In this document: piece after piece, positions 50,146 through 59,577 of the stretch
Numbering within the stretch: the first letter of the stretch is position 1
Layout: each line of letters starts with the position of its first letter
NCBI RefSeq assembly: GCF_001613065.1
Contig: NZ_BDBQ01000002.1
Coordinates: 1 to 64,000 of the forward strand
DNA from: Nocardia miyunensis NBRC 108239
GTDB lineage: Bacteria > Actinomycetota > Actinomycetes > Mycobacteriales > Mycobacteriaceae
Direction of reading: 5' to 3'
DNA length: 64,000 bases
Translations under genes and position numbers: made by a program
The notes under the pieces: model-generated
Database searches by the model: none
What the model was told of the DNA's origin: nothing
What the model saw: the letters and a program-made list of their open reading frames with translations, nothing else

Positions 50146-51711
50146 ATGGTTCGATCTGCGAACTATCAGAAGAATCAACCACCACAAGGCCAATCGGATT
50201 TTCTGGACCAGATCGCCGAGTTGCTGGGCGAACTGCTGCTCAAGGTGTGCTTCGGGCTGCTGGTGCTGGCGTGGCTGGCGCTGCTGTTCCCGATGCTGTC
50301 GCTGCCGGTCGCTGGATCGGTGGCGCTGGGCTGGTGGCTGGGCTGGCCGTACGGCGTGGCTGGCGGAGTGACCACCGTGACGTTGTGGGGTGTGTGGTAT
50401 CTGTGTTGGCCGGGCTCGTTCGACCGCTGGGTGAGCGGGCGTATGCGGCAGATGTATTGGAAGTGGTGGCGCTACACACGCCGCTGGACCTCGCTCATGG
50501 CGCTGCAACAGTTGACCGCCGAACTCGATAACCGAGTCCTGACCCCGCCGTTGATGTCCGCACGCATCGGGCGGGTGGTCGACGTCCTGGAAATCGGGCT
50601 GGTGCACGGTCAGAAGGTCGAAACCTGGGAACAGCGCGCCGAAGAGCTGCGGCACTCGTTCCGGGCGTTGGGGCTGCGCGTGCGGCACACCGCCTCGGGG
50701 CGGGTGCGGGTGGAGGTCATCCACACCGACATCCTGCGTAAACCGATCCCGCTGCCCAGAGTCCCTGGTGGCCCGAATTCGGTTGACCTGCAAGCGGTTA
50801 CGGTCGGGATCACCCAGTTGGGGCAGCCGTGGCAGCTGGAATTGCTGGGTACTCACGTCCTGTGTGGCGGCGAGACCGGTGCGGGCAAGGGGTCGGTGGC
50901 GTGGTCGATCATCGCGGGCCTGGGGCCTGCCATCGCGGCCGGCATCGTGGTGGTGTGGTGTATCGATCCTAAAGGTGGGGCTGAAATGGGGTACGGGATG
51001 GGCTGGTTCGACCGGTTCGCCTACGACAACAGCCAGGGGGCGTTGGAGCTGTTGCGGGAAGCGGCGCGGGTGATGCTGGCCCGGCTGGCGCGCATCCGCC
51101 CCAAGCCCGATCGCAAGGTGCATCCCTCGACCGACGAGCCGATGATTCTGCTCATCATCGATGAAGCGGCGTCGCTGACCGAGTATTACGCCGACCGGAA
51201 GGTCAAGGAAGAGATCGAGCGCCTGTTGGGGCTGATCTTGACCATGGGCCGCGCGGCGGGCGTGGTGGTCGTCGGGTTCGTGCAGGACCCCAGTAAGGAG
51301 GTAAATCGCCTCCGTCAGCTGTATCCGACCCGGCTCGCGATGCGCGTCGGTGAGGCTACCCAAGTCGCGATGCTGCTGGGGCAGACCGCCCGCGAGCGGG
51401 GCGCGCTGGCCGATCTGATCTCGCGGCGGACTCCTGGTGTGGCGTATGTCCAGATCACTCCGGGCGCTGACCTCACCGACCCCGGCCGCAACGAGACCGA
51501 GGAACTGACCGCCGAAATCGAACGGGTGCGCGCGTTCAACGTGACCGACGACGATATCGGCTGGATCATCGCCACCTACACCCCGCCGCGTCGCTACTCC
51601 GGCGACACGGTACCGGGTGAACCGGTCGTGATCGACCTGGACGATTACCTGTCCACGAGACGCGACGACGGCGGCGACGGGAACCGAAACCGCAAGGGCC
51701 GCACCGGATAA
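50146..51711 (+). CDS. FtsK/SpoIIIE-like conjugal DNA translocase (TraB family)
   Basis: 521 residues. Two N-terminal membrane spans (about residues 25-90), then a RecA-type motor: Walker A GGETGAGKGS near 243, Walker B MILLIIDEAA near 333. This is the single protein that moves double-stranded DNA between mycelial cells in Streptomyces-type conjugation. A C-terminal DNA-binding winged helix is not obvious. ATG at 50146 has GAAGGAAA upstream with good spacing; the ATG at 50140 is too close to it. A strong terminator follows. Confidence 0.9.
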   Translation: MVRSANYQKNQPPQGQSDFLDQIAELLGELLLKVCFGLLVLAWLALLFPMLSLPVAGSVALGWWLGWPYGVAGGVTTVTLWGVWYLCWPGSFDRWVSGRMRQMYWKWWRYTRRWTSLMALQQLTAELDNRVLTPPLMSARIGRVVDVLEIGLVHGQKVETWEQRAEELRHSFRALGLRVRHTASGRVRVEVIHTDILRKPIPLPRVPGGPNSVDLQAVTVGITQLGQPWQLELLGTHVLCGGETGAGKGSVAWSIIAGLGPAIAAGIVVVWCIDPKGGAEMGYGMGWFDRFAYDNSQGALELLREAARVMLARLARIRPKPDRKVHPSTDEPMILLIIDEAASLTEYYADRKVKEEIERLLGLILTMGRAAGVVVVGFVQDPSKEVNRLRQLYPTRLAMRVGEATQVAMLLGQTARERGALADLISRRTPGVAYVQITPGADLTDPGRNETEELTAEIERVRAFNVTDDDIGWIIATYTPPRRYSGDTVPGEPVVIDLDDYLSTRRDDGGDGNRNRKGRTG

Positions 51712-51719
51712 CAGCAGAA

Positions 51720-51755
51720 CTCACGGAACCGTCACCACCTTGACGGTTCCGTGAG
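51720..51755 (+). terminator. Terminator after the translocase gene
   Basis: Perfect 15-bp stem (51720-51734 with 51741-51755), six-base loop, 9 bp after the stop. The following 51756-52006 is non-coding and should hold the rep promoter. Confidence 0.88.
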
Positions 51756-52006
51756 GCGCGGCCCGTGATTGTGGGACGCGCGTGCAATAGTCGACGGTCG
51801 CTAGAGAACTGGAACACCGAATGGTATGCGGCCCCAGCGCGATACAGCGCCCTGATATGCAGGCACCGAGTCGGCGGTGTCGAAAAACTTCTAATCCTGT
51901 TCCGGCAGTTGATATCTCACTTCTCCACGCGACCCCGGCCCGAGGTGGGCGTGATCGTCGCTCGGCGGTCGGGGCTCGCGTGTTCGACTACGGGACAGGT
52001 GATGTC

Positions 52007-53713
52007 ATGAGTATCTCTCTGCGTGATGATGCGCCGCTGCCGGGTGCCCCGGACAATGGGGAGGCTGGCGGGCGGGGGCCGTCGTTTCTGGATATCGCCG
52101 TGGCTGCCGCTGAGCGGTACGGGGTGTGCGTGCGGCCGGTGATTCTGCAACAAACCGACACCGTGACCGGAGGCAAGTCGTTCTTGCCGGTGCCCTGCGG
52201 GGCCACGCGGGAGTCGGTATGCGGGCCGTGCGCCCGCAAGTACAAGGCACTGCGCAAAGCTCAGTGCCGCGAGGGCTGGCATCTGACCGAAGAACCCCGA
52301 ATCGCTGGCTCGGAACCGGGCGATGAGCAACAAGACCTGCTCGCTATTCGGGCCGACCTGCTGGCCAACAGAGCCCTGGCGCGTGAACAAGGGCGTGATG
52401 CCCAGGTGGCTGACTGCTCGGCGGAAATCGCGTGGCTCGATACCCGGCTGGCGGCGCTGGGCATGCGAGGGACCACGCCCGCGGTGACCGACGCGACCGC
52501 GGTGGACATCCAGGAGCCGGACGGTTCGGCGCCTGCGGCACGCCGTCGTTCGACCCGTCGCCGTCAGGACGCGCCGGACCTGCCTCGGCACACGGTCTCC
52601 GAACGGACGGTGGGCCGCGAGTTCGGCGGTTACTACTCCTCGATGTTCGTCACGCTCACCATGCCCTCGTATGGGGCGGTGTTCGGCGACGGGGCCGCAC
52701 GCAAACCCGAGGAGTACGACTACGACCGGGCGGCGTGGGACGCGATCACGTGTGCCCGCCTGTTCTCGCGGTGGATACAGAACTTGCGGCGGGCGGTTGG
52801 CTGGAACGTGCAGTATTTCGCGGTCGTGGAACCTCAGAAACGCGGCGCTCCCCACCTGCACATCGCGATACGCGGGCACGTATCCCGCGCGGTGCTGCAC
52901 CAGGTCACCGAGGCCACTTACCACCAAGTGTGGTGGCCTTCCACCGCGCAGATGCGGTATCCGGGCGCGGTGGTCCCGGTCTGGGACACCGGGCGTGAGA
53001 CGTTCGTGGACCCGCGCACCCGCCGACCGTTGACCGGGTGGGATGAAGCCCTGGACGCGATCGGCCCCGACGACGCCCCGGCACATACGGCCCGGTTCGG
53101 AGCGCGCATCGACATCCAAGGCATCGCGGCGGGCAGCAAGAACGTGGCCGACGCGATCGGGTACCTGTGCAAGTACCTCACGAAATCGGTGACCGAGGTA
53201 CTCCAGGCGAAAACCGCGCGGGCACATGACCATTACGACCGCCTGCACGGCGCGCTGTGCCGTACCCCGTGTGGCCCGCGCTGCGGTATCTGGCTGCTGT
53301 ACGGCATCGTCCCGAAAGGCGCTACAGCGAAAACCATTGCCGGAGTGTGCAAGTCGCGTGCACATCGCCGAGACACCCTGGCACTACCGGGAAACCGCGT
53401 GCTCACCTCCGAGCGGTGGACCGGTAAAACGGTCGGCGACCACAAGGCCGAACGGCTGGAATTCGTCCGGCGACGCTTGGCGGCGGTCGGCATCGACAAA
53501 CCCGCCCGAGATCCACGCCGCTACACCTGGGCCACGATCGCCCCCGGCACCCGGATGCCCTCGCGGGCGCAACTACTCATGGCCGCCATCGCCGAACGCA
53601 TCACCTGGCGCGGGGAATACGACCGGGCCATGCTCGCGGCCGACCCTCCACACGAACCGGACACATCAGCAACCCGCACCCCAGCGAACGGAGAGCTATC
53701 AAATGGGCATTGA
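52007..53713 (+). CDS. RepSA-like replication initiator (HUH)
   Basis: 568 residues. The HUH motif is PHLHIA near residue 282, and the catalytic-Tyr region is AIGYLCKYLTKSV near 385; an N-terminal CxxC cluster (PCGATRESVCGPCARK) may bind zinc. It matches the initiators of pSAM2/pIJ101-type elements, which replicate by rolling circle after excision. ATG at 52007 was chosen for its conserved position before the first homologous residues; a start at 51821 is not supported. It overlaps xis by 11 bp. Confidence 0.88.
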   Translation: MSISLRDDAPLPGAPDNGEAGGRGPSFLDIAVAAAERYGVCVRPVILQQTDTVTGGKSFLPVPCGATRESVCGPCARKYKALRKAQCREGWHLTEEPRIAGSEPGDEQQDLLAIRADLLANRALAREQGRDAQVADCSAEIAWLDTRLAALGMRGTTPAVTDATAVDIQEPDGSAPAARRRSTRRRQDAPDLPRHTVSERTVGREFGGYYSSMFVTLTMPSYGAVFGDGAARKPEEYDYDRAAWDAITCARLFSRWIQNLRRAVGWNVQYFAVVEPQKRGAPHLHIAIRGHVSRAVLHQVTEATYHQVWWPSTAQMRYPGAVVPVWDTGRETFVDPRTRRPLTGWDEALDAIGPDDAPAHTARFGARIDIQGIAAGSKNVADAIGYLCKYLTKSVTEVLQAKTARAHDHYDRLHGALCRTPCGPRCGIWLLYGIVPKGATAKTIAGVCKSRAHRRDTLALPGNRVLTSERWTGKTVGDHKAERLEFVRRRLAAVGIDKPARDPRRYTWATIAPGTRMPSRAQLLMAAIAERITWRGEYDRAMLAADPPHEPDTSATRTPANGELSNGH

Positions 53714-53942
53714 TCTTGCGAACGATTCCGGATCTCCTGAACCCAGCACACCACACATGCGGCGGTGGGCCACCACGAAGGACGCTGCGGCGCACATCCG
53801 CGTACACCCGGAAGTGCTGCGGCGCTGGAACCGGCACCGAGACAAGTACCCGTGGCTACCCACGCCCAAGCGGGTCGGAAAGGATTTCCGTTGGGACCTG
53901 GACGCATTGGACGCGGCCCTGGACGCACAAGGCACCGACTGA
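53703..53942 (+). CDS. xis: Excisionase (MerR-like helix-turn-helix)
   Basis: 79 residues with a DNA-binding helix-turn-helix, WATTKDAAAHIRVHPEVLRRWN, and a following wing (TPKRVGKDFRWDLDALDAAL). It lies between rep and int and overlaps the end of rep, the standard place of xis in this element class. It would direct the integrase to excise the element. ATG at 53703 has GGAGAG upstream. Confidence 0.88.
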   Translation: MGIDLANDSGSPEPSTPHMRRWATTKDAAAHIRVHPEVLRRWNRHRDKYPWLPTPKRVGKDFRWDLDALDAALDAQGTD

Positions 53943-53964
53943 CGCACCCCGGACCGGTGGACCG

Positions 53965-55302
53965 ATGACCCGGGGCAGACCGGCCCGTCCCATCGGTGTC
54001 CCCGGCAAGCCGATGCTGACCGAGCTGTCCCCAGGGCATTGGGCCGCACGCCTGTTGGTCCGTGATGCCTCTGGCCGTCGCCGAGACATCAAACGAGTCT
54101 CACCGGTCAAGCTCGATGCACGCGGACGGAGGATTCCGGACCGCAACGGGGCTCGGGCGCTGGATGCAGTGATGGCGGCGGTCTCGGCGGTCCGGGTGGA
54201 CCTGGGCGGGGAACTGTCCGAGTCCACAACTGTTCGGCAACTGTGGGACCTGTACCGCAAGTACCTGGAAGAACAAGAACGGGCTCCGGGCACGCTCGAA
54301 CGTTATGACCTGGTGGCAGAGCTGTTCAACAGTGCGTTCGGCGAGCGGCGATTGCTCGAGGTCACCACATCCTCGGTGGAGATATTCCTGACCGACCTCG
54401 GCAAGTCCAAGGGACCGGCGTTGATGCGGACAGCGCGGCATGTGCTGTCCGGCATGTTCCGGTATGCGGTCCGCAAGGATGCGCTGTCCGTGAATCCGGT
54501 CCGGGAGTCCCAGTTGGCCAAGAACATCGAGGCCAAGGGGCGGACAGGTGGTGCGCGGGACATCACTGTGGATGAGATGCGGTTCATCCTGGCCGCTGTC
54601 CGGACCTCACAGCTGCCCTGTCCGCGCAAGCTGTCCAAGGCTGAACGGACTCGGGGACGGCCGGTGAAGTCCTACACGCCGCCGACCGTCGCGGACTACT
54701 GCGAGAGCGCGGATCTGGCGGACTGGGTGACCCTGCTGGCCGCAACCGGACTGCGCCGCAGTCAGATTCTCGGGCTGCTGTGGTCGGACTTCGATCTGGG
54801 GGAACGGACATTGCGGCTGAGTGGGAAGGTCGTGCGGACCAAGAGCACGGGACTGGTCCGCACCGACAAGGACGATGATCCGAAGAACCGGAAAACGGTG
54901 ATCGCGCTGCCGGAGTTCGCGGTGGAGATGTTGAAGCGTCGCAAGGCTGTGCTGGCGGCTCGTCGGTTGAAGTCTCCGCCCGACCCGACGGCCGATGTGT
55001 TGGATCTGGTGTTCCCCTCGGCTGCGTGGACACTGCGTGATCCTCAGAACGTCGGGCACGAGTGGCAGCGCGTACGGACCGCACTGGACATCCCCGATGA
55101 CGTGACCGTCCACAGCTTCCGGGGTGCGGTCGCGACGATTCTGGATGATGCCGGGCTGTCGGCGCGGGTCACCGCTGACGTGCTCGGACATGCCGATCCT
55201 TCGATGACCCAACGGCGCTATATGGCTCGCGGGCGAACTCATCAGGCGGCGGCGGACGCGCTGAACGTCGCCGTGACCGGCGAGGCTCGTCAGAGCAATT
55301 AG
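53965..55302 (+). CDS. int: Tyrosine site-specific integrase
   Basis: 445 residues. A SAM-like core-binding domain is followed by the catalytic domain with Arg in TGLRRSQILGLLW (about 262), HSFRG (His382, Arg385), GHAD (about 408) and the nucleophile Tyr in RRYMARG (about 419). All catalytic residues are present. It integrates the element at the 3' half of tRNA-Ala, 77 bp downstream. ATG at 53965 chosen; upstream frames overlap xis. Confidence 0.93.
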   Translation: MTRGRPARPIGVPGKPMLTELSPGHWAARLLVRDASGRRRDIKRVSPVKLDARGRRIPDRNGARALDAVMAAVSAVRVDLGGELSESTTVRQLWDLYRKYLEEQERAPGTLERYDLVAELFNSAFGERRLLEVTTSSVEIFLTDLGKSKGPALMRTARHVLSGMFRYAVRKDALSVNPVRESQLAKNIEAKGRTGGARDITVDEMRFILAAVRTSQLPCPRKLSKAERTRGRPVKSYTPPTVADYCESADLADWVTLLAATGLRRSQILGLLWSDFDLGERTLRLSGKVVRTKSTGLVRTDKDDDPKNRKTVIALPEFAVEMLKRRKAVLAARRLKSPPDPTADVLDLVFPSAAWTLRDPQNVGHEWQRVRTALDIPDDVTVHSFRGAVATILDDAGLSARVTADVLGHADPSMTQRRYMARGRTHQAAADALNVAVTGEARQSN

Positions 55303-55378
55303 TTGGGATTTAGTTGGAAGATCGGCCGCTCTCCTCGCTCGTACCCGATGAGAAAAGCGGCCCTGACCTGCCGTTGGA

Positions 55379-55414
55379 GTGGAGCCTAGGGGAATCGAAC
55401 CCCTAACCCCTGCC
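55379..55414. repeat. attR, 36-bp direct repeat within tRNA-Ala
   Basis: Identical to 42492-42527. It forms the 3' half of the intact tRNA-Ala gene plus one flanking base, so integration restored the tRNA. Confidence 0.93.
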
Positions 55415-55452
55415 TTGCAAAGGCAGTGCTCTGCCAATTGAGCTAAGGCCCC
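55380..55452 (-). tRNA. tRNA-Ala (TGC)
   Basis: 73 nt on the minus strand. Acceptor GGGGCCT pairs with AGGCTCC through one G-U; D-arm TAGCTCAATTGGCAGAGC; anticodon loop TTTGCAA with TGC; T-loop GTTCGAT. CCA is not encoded. Integration site of the element. Confidence 0.97.
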
Positions 55453-55546
55453 GGTTGGTTGGCGTCCGCGTGGACAACCTCGGAAACGGTACCCCTCGGC
55501 GGGGGGTGGGGTCAAAACGGGGACCGTGCGGCGATCATGGCTCGGA

Positions 55547-56332
55547 TCAGGCCGTCTTGTGCCGATGCAGTGCGAACCCTTGCTCGGCCGAGTGCTCGCG
55601 ACCGGAGCGCAGGCGCAGGGTCGGCATCTCGTAGTCGCCGCCGTTCTGCGAGCGGTAGGGGATCGGTGCGGTGTCCGCGAGGGTCAGCAGACGTTGTTCC
55701 CAGGTCTTCGCCGCGACCGAGAAGTCCTCCGGGGAAACACGATTCGTGCCGTACAGGACGAACGGCGGCAGGATGTCCATGCCCGTGTAGTACAGGATGC
55801 CGTGTTGGATGGGAAAGAGCAGATCCTCGATCGGGCCGTTGATGCCGCGGTCGCTGTAGTGCGTCTCCTTGCCGCCGATCGTCACCGACAGCAGCGCACG
55901 CTTGCCCGCGAGCGTCCCCTCGCCGTAGCGGTCGCCGTACCTGTGTTCATCGTGTTCGCCTACGCCGTAACCGAATCCGTCGGTGAACACGCGGTCCACC
56001 CAGCCCTTCATGATCGCGGGCATCGAATACCACCACAGCGGGAACTGCAGGATCACCGCGTCGGCCCAGCGGAGTTTGTCCTGCTCGGCTCGGATGTCGG
56101 CGGACAGCGTCCCGGTCCGGTACGCGCGGCGCGAACTGTGCCCGACGTGGAGCGGATGCGTTGCGGCGGAACCGAAATCGTTCGCGTCGACGGTGGCCTT
56201 CCAGCCCATCGCGTACAGATCGCTGACGCGGACCTCGTGTCCGGCCCCGGTCAGCGTGGAGACCGTGATCCCGGTCAACGCCCCGTTCAACGAGCCGGGT
56301 TCGGGATGCGCGTGGACGATGAACACCTTCAT
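55547..56332 (-). CDS. NAD(P)H dehydrogenase (quinone), flavodoxin fold
   Basis: 261 residues. Begins MKVFIVHAHPEPGSLNGAL, the FMN phosphate-binding start of the NQO1/MdaB family, followed by WADAVILQFPLWWYSMPA and GKRALLSVTIGG. These reduce quinones by two electrons and protect from redox cycling. AGGAGG precedes the ATG at 56332. It is divergent from a helix-turn-helix regulator, its likely controller; 141 bp separate them. Confidence 0.9.
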   Translation of the reverse strand: MKVFIVHAHPEPGSLNGALTGITVSTLTGAGHEVRVSDLYAMGWKATVDANDFGSAATHPLHVGHSSRRAYRTGTLSADIRAEQDKLRWADAVILQFPLWWYSMPAIMKGWVDRVFTDGFGYGVGEHDEHRYGDRYGEGTLAGKRALLSVTIGGKETHYSDRGINGPIEDLLFPIQHGILYYTGMDILPPFVLYGTNRVSPEDFSVAAKTWEQRLLTLADTAPIPYRSQNGGDYEMPTLRLRSGREHSAEQGFALHRHKTA

Positions 56333-56473
56333 GACTGCCTCCTGGCGGATCGGATGTCCTCGATGGTGGCCGCCGGTGGGCGCGGTGTTCAGGGGCGCTC
56401 GAACCGTCGGACCGGAGTTCCTGGTATCGGCAGGACCACCCGGGCCGTCCGGCCGCGTGGTGATACTGGAGAC

Positions 56474-57331
56474 ATGGACGACCTCGCCGATTTCCTGCGC
56501 ACCCGCAGATCCCGGGTCGATCCGGTGACGGTGGGCATCACGCCCGATGCGCGTCGGCGGGTCACCGGACTGCGGCGGGAGGAGATCGCGCATCTTTCCG
56601 GGGTCAGCGTGGATTACTACGTCCGGCTCGAGCAGGGACGTGCCCGTCAGCCGTCCGAACAGATCCTCGACGCACTGGCCCGGGTACTCGGCTTGGACCG
56701 GGTGGAACGCGCGCATCTGCATCGGCTCGCACATCGCCCGCGGCGCGCGCCCGACGCGGCCGACGGTGCGGCTCGGCAGCGCCCGGAACTGCTGCGGGTG
56801 GTCGAGCTCATTCCGGACAGTCCGGCCTTCATCGCCGATCAGCGCCTGAACGTGGTCGCGGCCAACCGGCTCGCCGAACTGCTCTACGGGCGGCGACCCA
56901 TGTGCGGATTGAATATCGCCCGGCACATCTTCCTGGAATCCGACGGCCGCGACCTCTACGCGGATTGGGAGGCCTGCACCCGCGACACCGTGGGCCAATT
57001 GCGTCTGGCGGCCGGTAAGGATCCGGACGACCCGCAGCTCACCGCCCTGATCGGCGAACTCGCCGTGCACAGCGAACGGTTCCGCAAACTGTGGGCTCAG
57101 GCGGATGTGCGCTGCCGCTCGCACGGCCGCAAACCCTTCGCCCACCCGCTGGTCGGCGACCTGGAATTACATCAGGAGAATTTCATGGTCCCCGGCGACA
57201 GCGGCACCGAACTGGTCATCCTGTCCGCCCGACCCGGCAGCAACGCCCACGACGGTCTGCGACTGTTGGCCAGCATCGGCGCAACCGACGATCAGGACCG
57301 GTCGATCCCGGAATCCCGGCCCTCGGCCTGA
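56474..57331 (+). CDS. XRE-family regulator with MmyB-like ligand domain
   Basis: 285 residues. N-terminal helix-turn-helix (TGLRREEIAHLSGVSVDYYVRLEQGRARQPS), the hallmark of the MmyB-type group, and a C-terminal PAS-like domain of about 170 residues containing AFIADQRLNVVAANRLAELLYG. Family members probably bind a small hydrophobic ligand. It is divergent from the quinone oxidoreductase and should control it. ATG at 56474 after CTGGAG. Confidence 0.9.
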   Translation: MDDLADFLRTRRSRVDPVTVGITPDARRRVTGLRREEIAHLSGVSVDYYVRLEQGRARQPSEQILDALARVLGLDRVERAHLHRLAHRPRRAPDAADGAARQRPELLRVVELIPDSPAFIADQRLNVVAANRLAELLYGRRPMCGLNIARHIFLESDGRDLYADWEACTRDTVGQLRLAAGKDPDDPQLTALIGELAVHSERFRKLWAQADVRCRSHGRKPFAHPLVGDLELHQENFMVPGDSGTELVILSARPGSNAHDGLRLLASIGATDDQDRSIPESRPSA

Positions 57332-57429
57332 ATCGTTCCCCCGCCGCGCGACGCCGACGGGAGTGCTTGCGCCAGAGTGACTTCGGACCCTCCTGGGCGA
57401 GATTCGGCGATGACAGTAGGGTGGGTTTC

Positions 57430-57537
57430 ATGAAACTTCTTCTCACTCTGGGTGTCGTCGTCGGTGTCATCTTCGCCATCAACAAATTCCGCCAGCGCGG
57501 CGATGCGGATCTGTGGCACGAGGTGACCACTCGCTGA
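57430..57537 (+). CDS. DLW-39 family small membrane protein
   Basis: 35 residues: one hydrophobic span (LLLTLGVVVGVIFAINKF) and the C-terminal DLWHEVTTR that defines the DLW-39 family of actinobacteria, normally found near the gyrA-tRNA region. Function unknown. The ATG at 57430 lies in a GTTTCATGAAAC palindrome. Confidence 0.75.
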   Translation: MKLLLTLGVVVGVIFAINKFRQRGDADLWHEVTTR

Positions 57538-57651
57538 GCGCAGCCACCTGGGCGCCGGTCGGGGCATGCGGTGTGACCTCGCGGGAGGCCGCGCCACCCG
57601 GCCGGCAGGGCGTGCGCGGGATCGGATCGGTCAACGGCACGTCAGGATAGC

Positions 57652-57674
57652 CCACTGTGCTTGTCGCACAGTGG
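57652..57674. terminator. Hairpin between the small protein gene and the cyclase
   Basis: CCACTGTGC (57652-57660) and GCACAGTGG (57666-57674) around a five-base loop. The rest of 57538-57814 shows nothing else. Confidence 0.55.
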
Positions 57675-57814
57675 AATTCACCGGAGTGCTTGTGTTCGGC
57701 GTGCGGTGACGACGGTTCCGTCCGGCCATCGCGGGCGCGGGCGTCGGGCCGTGGCGTTGTGACACAGCACTATCGGGTGGGGATCGGCCGTGTACGGCCG
57801 TATGGTCGTTGACC

Positions 57815-58849
57815 ATGGACCGCGCGGAGTTGTCGACATTGGTGCAGTCGGTCGTGGAGCCGTATCTGCTGGGCGGCCCGCGACTCTACGACCGGGCCGA
57901 GGTGGTGCGGCAGTCCGGGGTGCCGCAGGAGGTGAGCGGGCGACTGTGGCTCGCGCTCGGGTTCGCCGCGGATCCGGACGGGACCGCGATCGAGTACACC
58001 GACGCGGATGTGGTTGCGGCACGGGACTTTCGGAGTCTGGACGCGTTCAGCGGCGCCGATATCCGGCGGCAGTCCGCGGCCGTGCGGACCATGGGGCAGT
58101 CGATGGCGCGGCTGGCCGAATGGCAGGTCGATCTGGTGGTCGAGGAGATCATCAATCGAATCGCCTCGATCACCGCGCAGGATCCGGAACTGGACCCCCA
58201 GACGGTCGCGATGGAGGCGACCGAGGAGGTCGTCACGACCCTGCAGCGATTGCAGGCGTACGCGTGGCGGCGGCATCTGGCCGCCGCGCTGGCCCGGTCT
58301 CTGGGCAGCGACGGGGCGGGGGAGAGCGTTCGCGACCTCGCGGTGGGATTCGCCGATATGGTCGGTTACACCCGGCTGACCCGGCATCTGGATCGCGACG
58401 AGCTCTCGGATCTGCTGGAGACGTTCGAGACCGTAACCACCGAGGCGATCACCGCCAACGGCGGATGGGTGATCAAGAACGTCGGCGACGAGGTGATGTT
58501 CGCCGCCGAGACGGCGGTGGTGGGCGCGCGGATCGCGCTGGACATCCAGACCGCCGCGGCCGCCCAGACCGGGCGCGGCGAATCCGATGCCACCACCATG
58601 CCCGAACTGCGCGTGGGCCTGGCCTTCGGGCAGGTGTTGCAGCGGTTCGGCGATCTGTACGGCTCGACGGTGAACGTCGCCGCACGGCTGACCGGTGTGG
58701 CGCGTCCGGGGACCGTGCTGATCGATGACGGCGTGGCCACGCAGCTGGCCGGAGAGCCGGAATTCGCGATGCGACATCTGCGCAGCGTGCGGGTCCGGGG
58801 AATCAACCTGCTGCGCTCACATGTGCTGCGGCGCAACGGACGTGGGTGA
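57815..58849 (+). CDS. Class III adenylate cyclase
   Basis: 344 residues making cAMP from ATP. An N-terminal regulatory region of about 165 residues is like that of Rv2212-type cyclases; the cyclase homology domain follows. Metal-binding Asp residues lie in FADMVGYTRLT and NVGDEVMF; the Lys before NVGDE is the adenine-specifying position; transition-state Asn and Arg are in STVNVAARL. All needed residues are present, so it should be active as a homodimer. ATG at 57815 chosen over a TTG at 57809. Confidence 0.9.
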   Translation: MDRAELSTLVQSVVEPYLLGGPRLYDRAEVVRQSGVPQEVSGRLWLALGFAADPDGTAIEYTDADVVAARDFRSLDAFSGADIRRQSAAVRTMGQSMARLAEWQVDLVVEEIINRIASITAQDPELDPQTVAMEATEEVVTTLQRLQAYAWRRHLAAALARSLGSDGAGESVRDLAVGFADMVGYTRLTRHLDRDELSDLLETFETVTTEAITANGGWVIKNVGDEVMFAAETAVVGARIALDIQTAAAAQTGRGESDATTMPELRVGLAFGQVLQRFGDLYGSTVNVAARLTGVARPGTVLIDDGVATQLAGEPEFAMRHLRSVRVRGINLLRSHVLRRNGRG

Positions 58850-58942
58850 TACGCACCCGATTCGTGAAGGCTGTTCACCGTGCGCGGCGGTCGGCGTGGG
58901 ACGCGCTGCCGCCGCTGTACGGAACTAACCCGAAAATTAGGA

Positions 58943-59011
58943 GCGGGCCTCGGCGAAGGGGGGGAGTTTGCCGAGGCCCGCGTAGGGTCGGCCCGGGGGG
59001 GAGGGGCCGAC
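58943..59011 (+). terminator. Tandem hairpins after the cyclase
   Basis: First stem: GCGGGCCTCGGC (58943-58954) with GCCGAGGCCCGC (58970-58981). Second: GTCGGCCC (58987-58994) with GGGCCGAC (59004-59011). Confidence 0.75.
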
Positions 59012-59577
59012 GTGAATGATCCTACGCGACGATCGGCGATTGTGTGAGTATGAGGGCTGCCACTTTTGGAAAGTTTTTCGGGCGGGCGTGTCGGTGGGGC
59101 TGCTGAAGCGTCGCTGGAGGGCTCACCGAGCATCGTGGATATATTGAAACCTGTTGTTACTCAGTCGGTTACGGTATGGAAAGCAGATACTTACCGGTTC
59201 GCTGAATGGTCGCCATCGACCGGTCGGTATGCGAGTTCGCGACACGGTCACAATTGAGAAGTGGATATTCCGGGCGTGTCCGGGGGCGGCTGGATCGGTC
59301 GACCGAGTAGCGCCCTGCGGGGAGTCGGGTAGTGCGGTACTCGCGCATACCGCGCCGCCGGACGAGACGATGACATCGGTCGCACCCCGCCGGCACCCCC
59401 GAGCACCCGCCGGACCCCCGGGGTGCGGCCCCGACTTCCCGCCCGCACCGCCGGTCCGTTGAAACGTTCGCCCTGGCAGAGGCGATATTCGATGGAACCT
59501 GTCGGTGGTCTGGGCAATACTTGCCGCGAGATCCGCAGATATCCGGTCCGCGGCCGGTGGGAACGTCAGGAGAGGTC
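59012..59577. other. Intergenic region before the ABC exporter
   Basis: About 565 bp. A/T-richer around 59060-59270. No gene is supported on either strand; it should hold the exporter promoter. GGAGAGG before 59578 is its ribosome binding site. Confidence 0.5.

Larger units (their letters stand above)
42492..55414. mobile_element. pSAM2-type actinobacterial integrative element in tRNA-Ala
   Basis: 12.9 kb between 36-bp direct repeats. Right end holds the core module in the usual order: 154-residue protein, FtsK-like TraB, HUH Rep, Xis, Int, then attR in tRNA-Ala(TGC). The left half carries cargo: a Nudix hydrolase, a class II ribonucleotide-reductase-like enzyme and three small proteins, divergent from an XRE-type regulator. 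Base composition is lower in GC than the chromosome in the cargo half. All core genes look intact, so it may be able to excise and transfer as double-stranded DNA. Confidence 0.9.

Noticed and set aside
49303..51363. 686-codon minus-strand frame in the element
   Set aside because: It is antisense to the 154-residue protein and the TraB-like gene and is Pro/Gln/Arg/His-rich, as typical of shadow frames.
55547..57145. 532-codon minus-strand frame
   Set aside because: Only the part from 56332 leftward is the quinone oxidoreductase; the rest is antisense to the XRE-type regulator.
57425..57436. GTTTCATGAAAC palindrome as a parS site
   Set aside because: It lacks the two central bases of parS, so half-site spacing is wrong, and it lies 30 kb from the other sites across the start of the DLW-39 gene.
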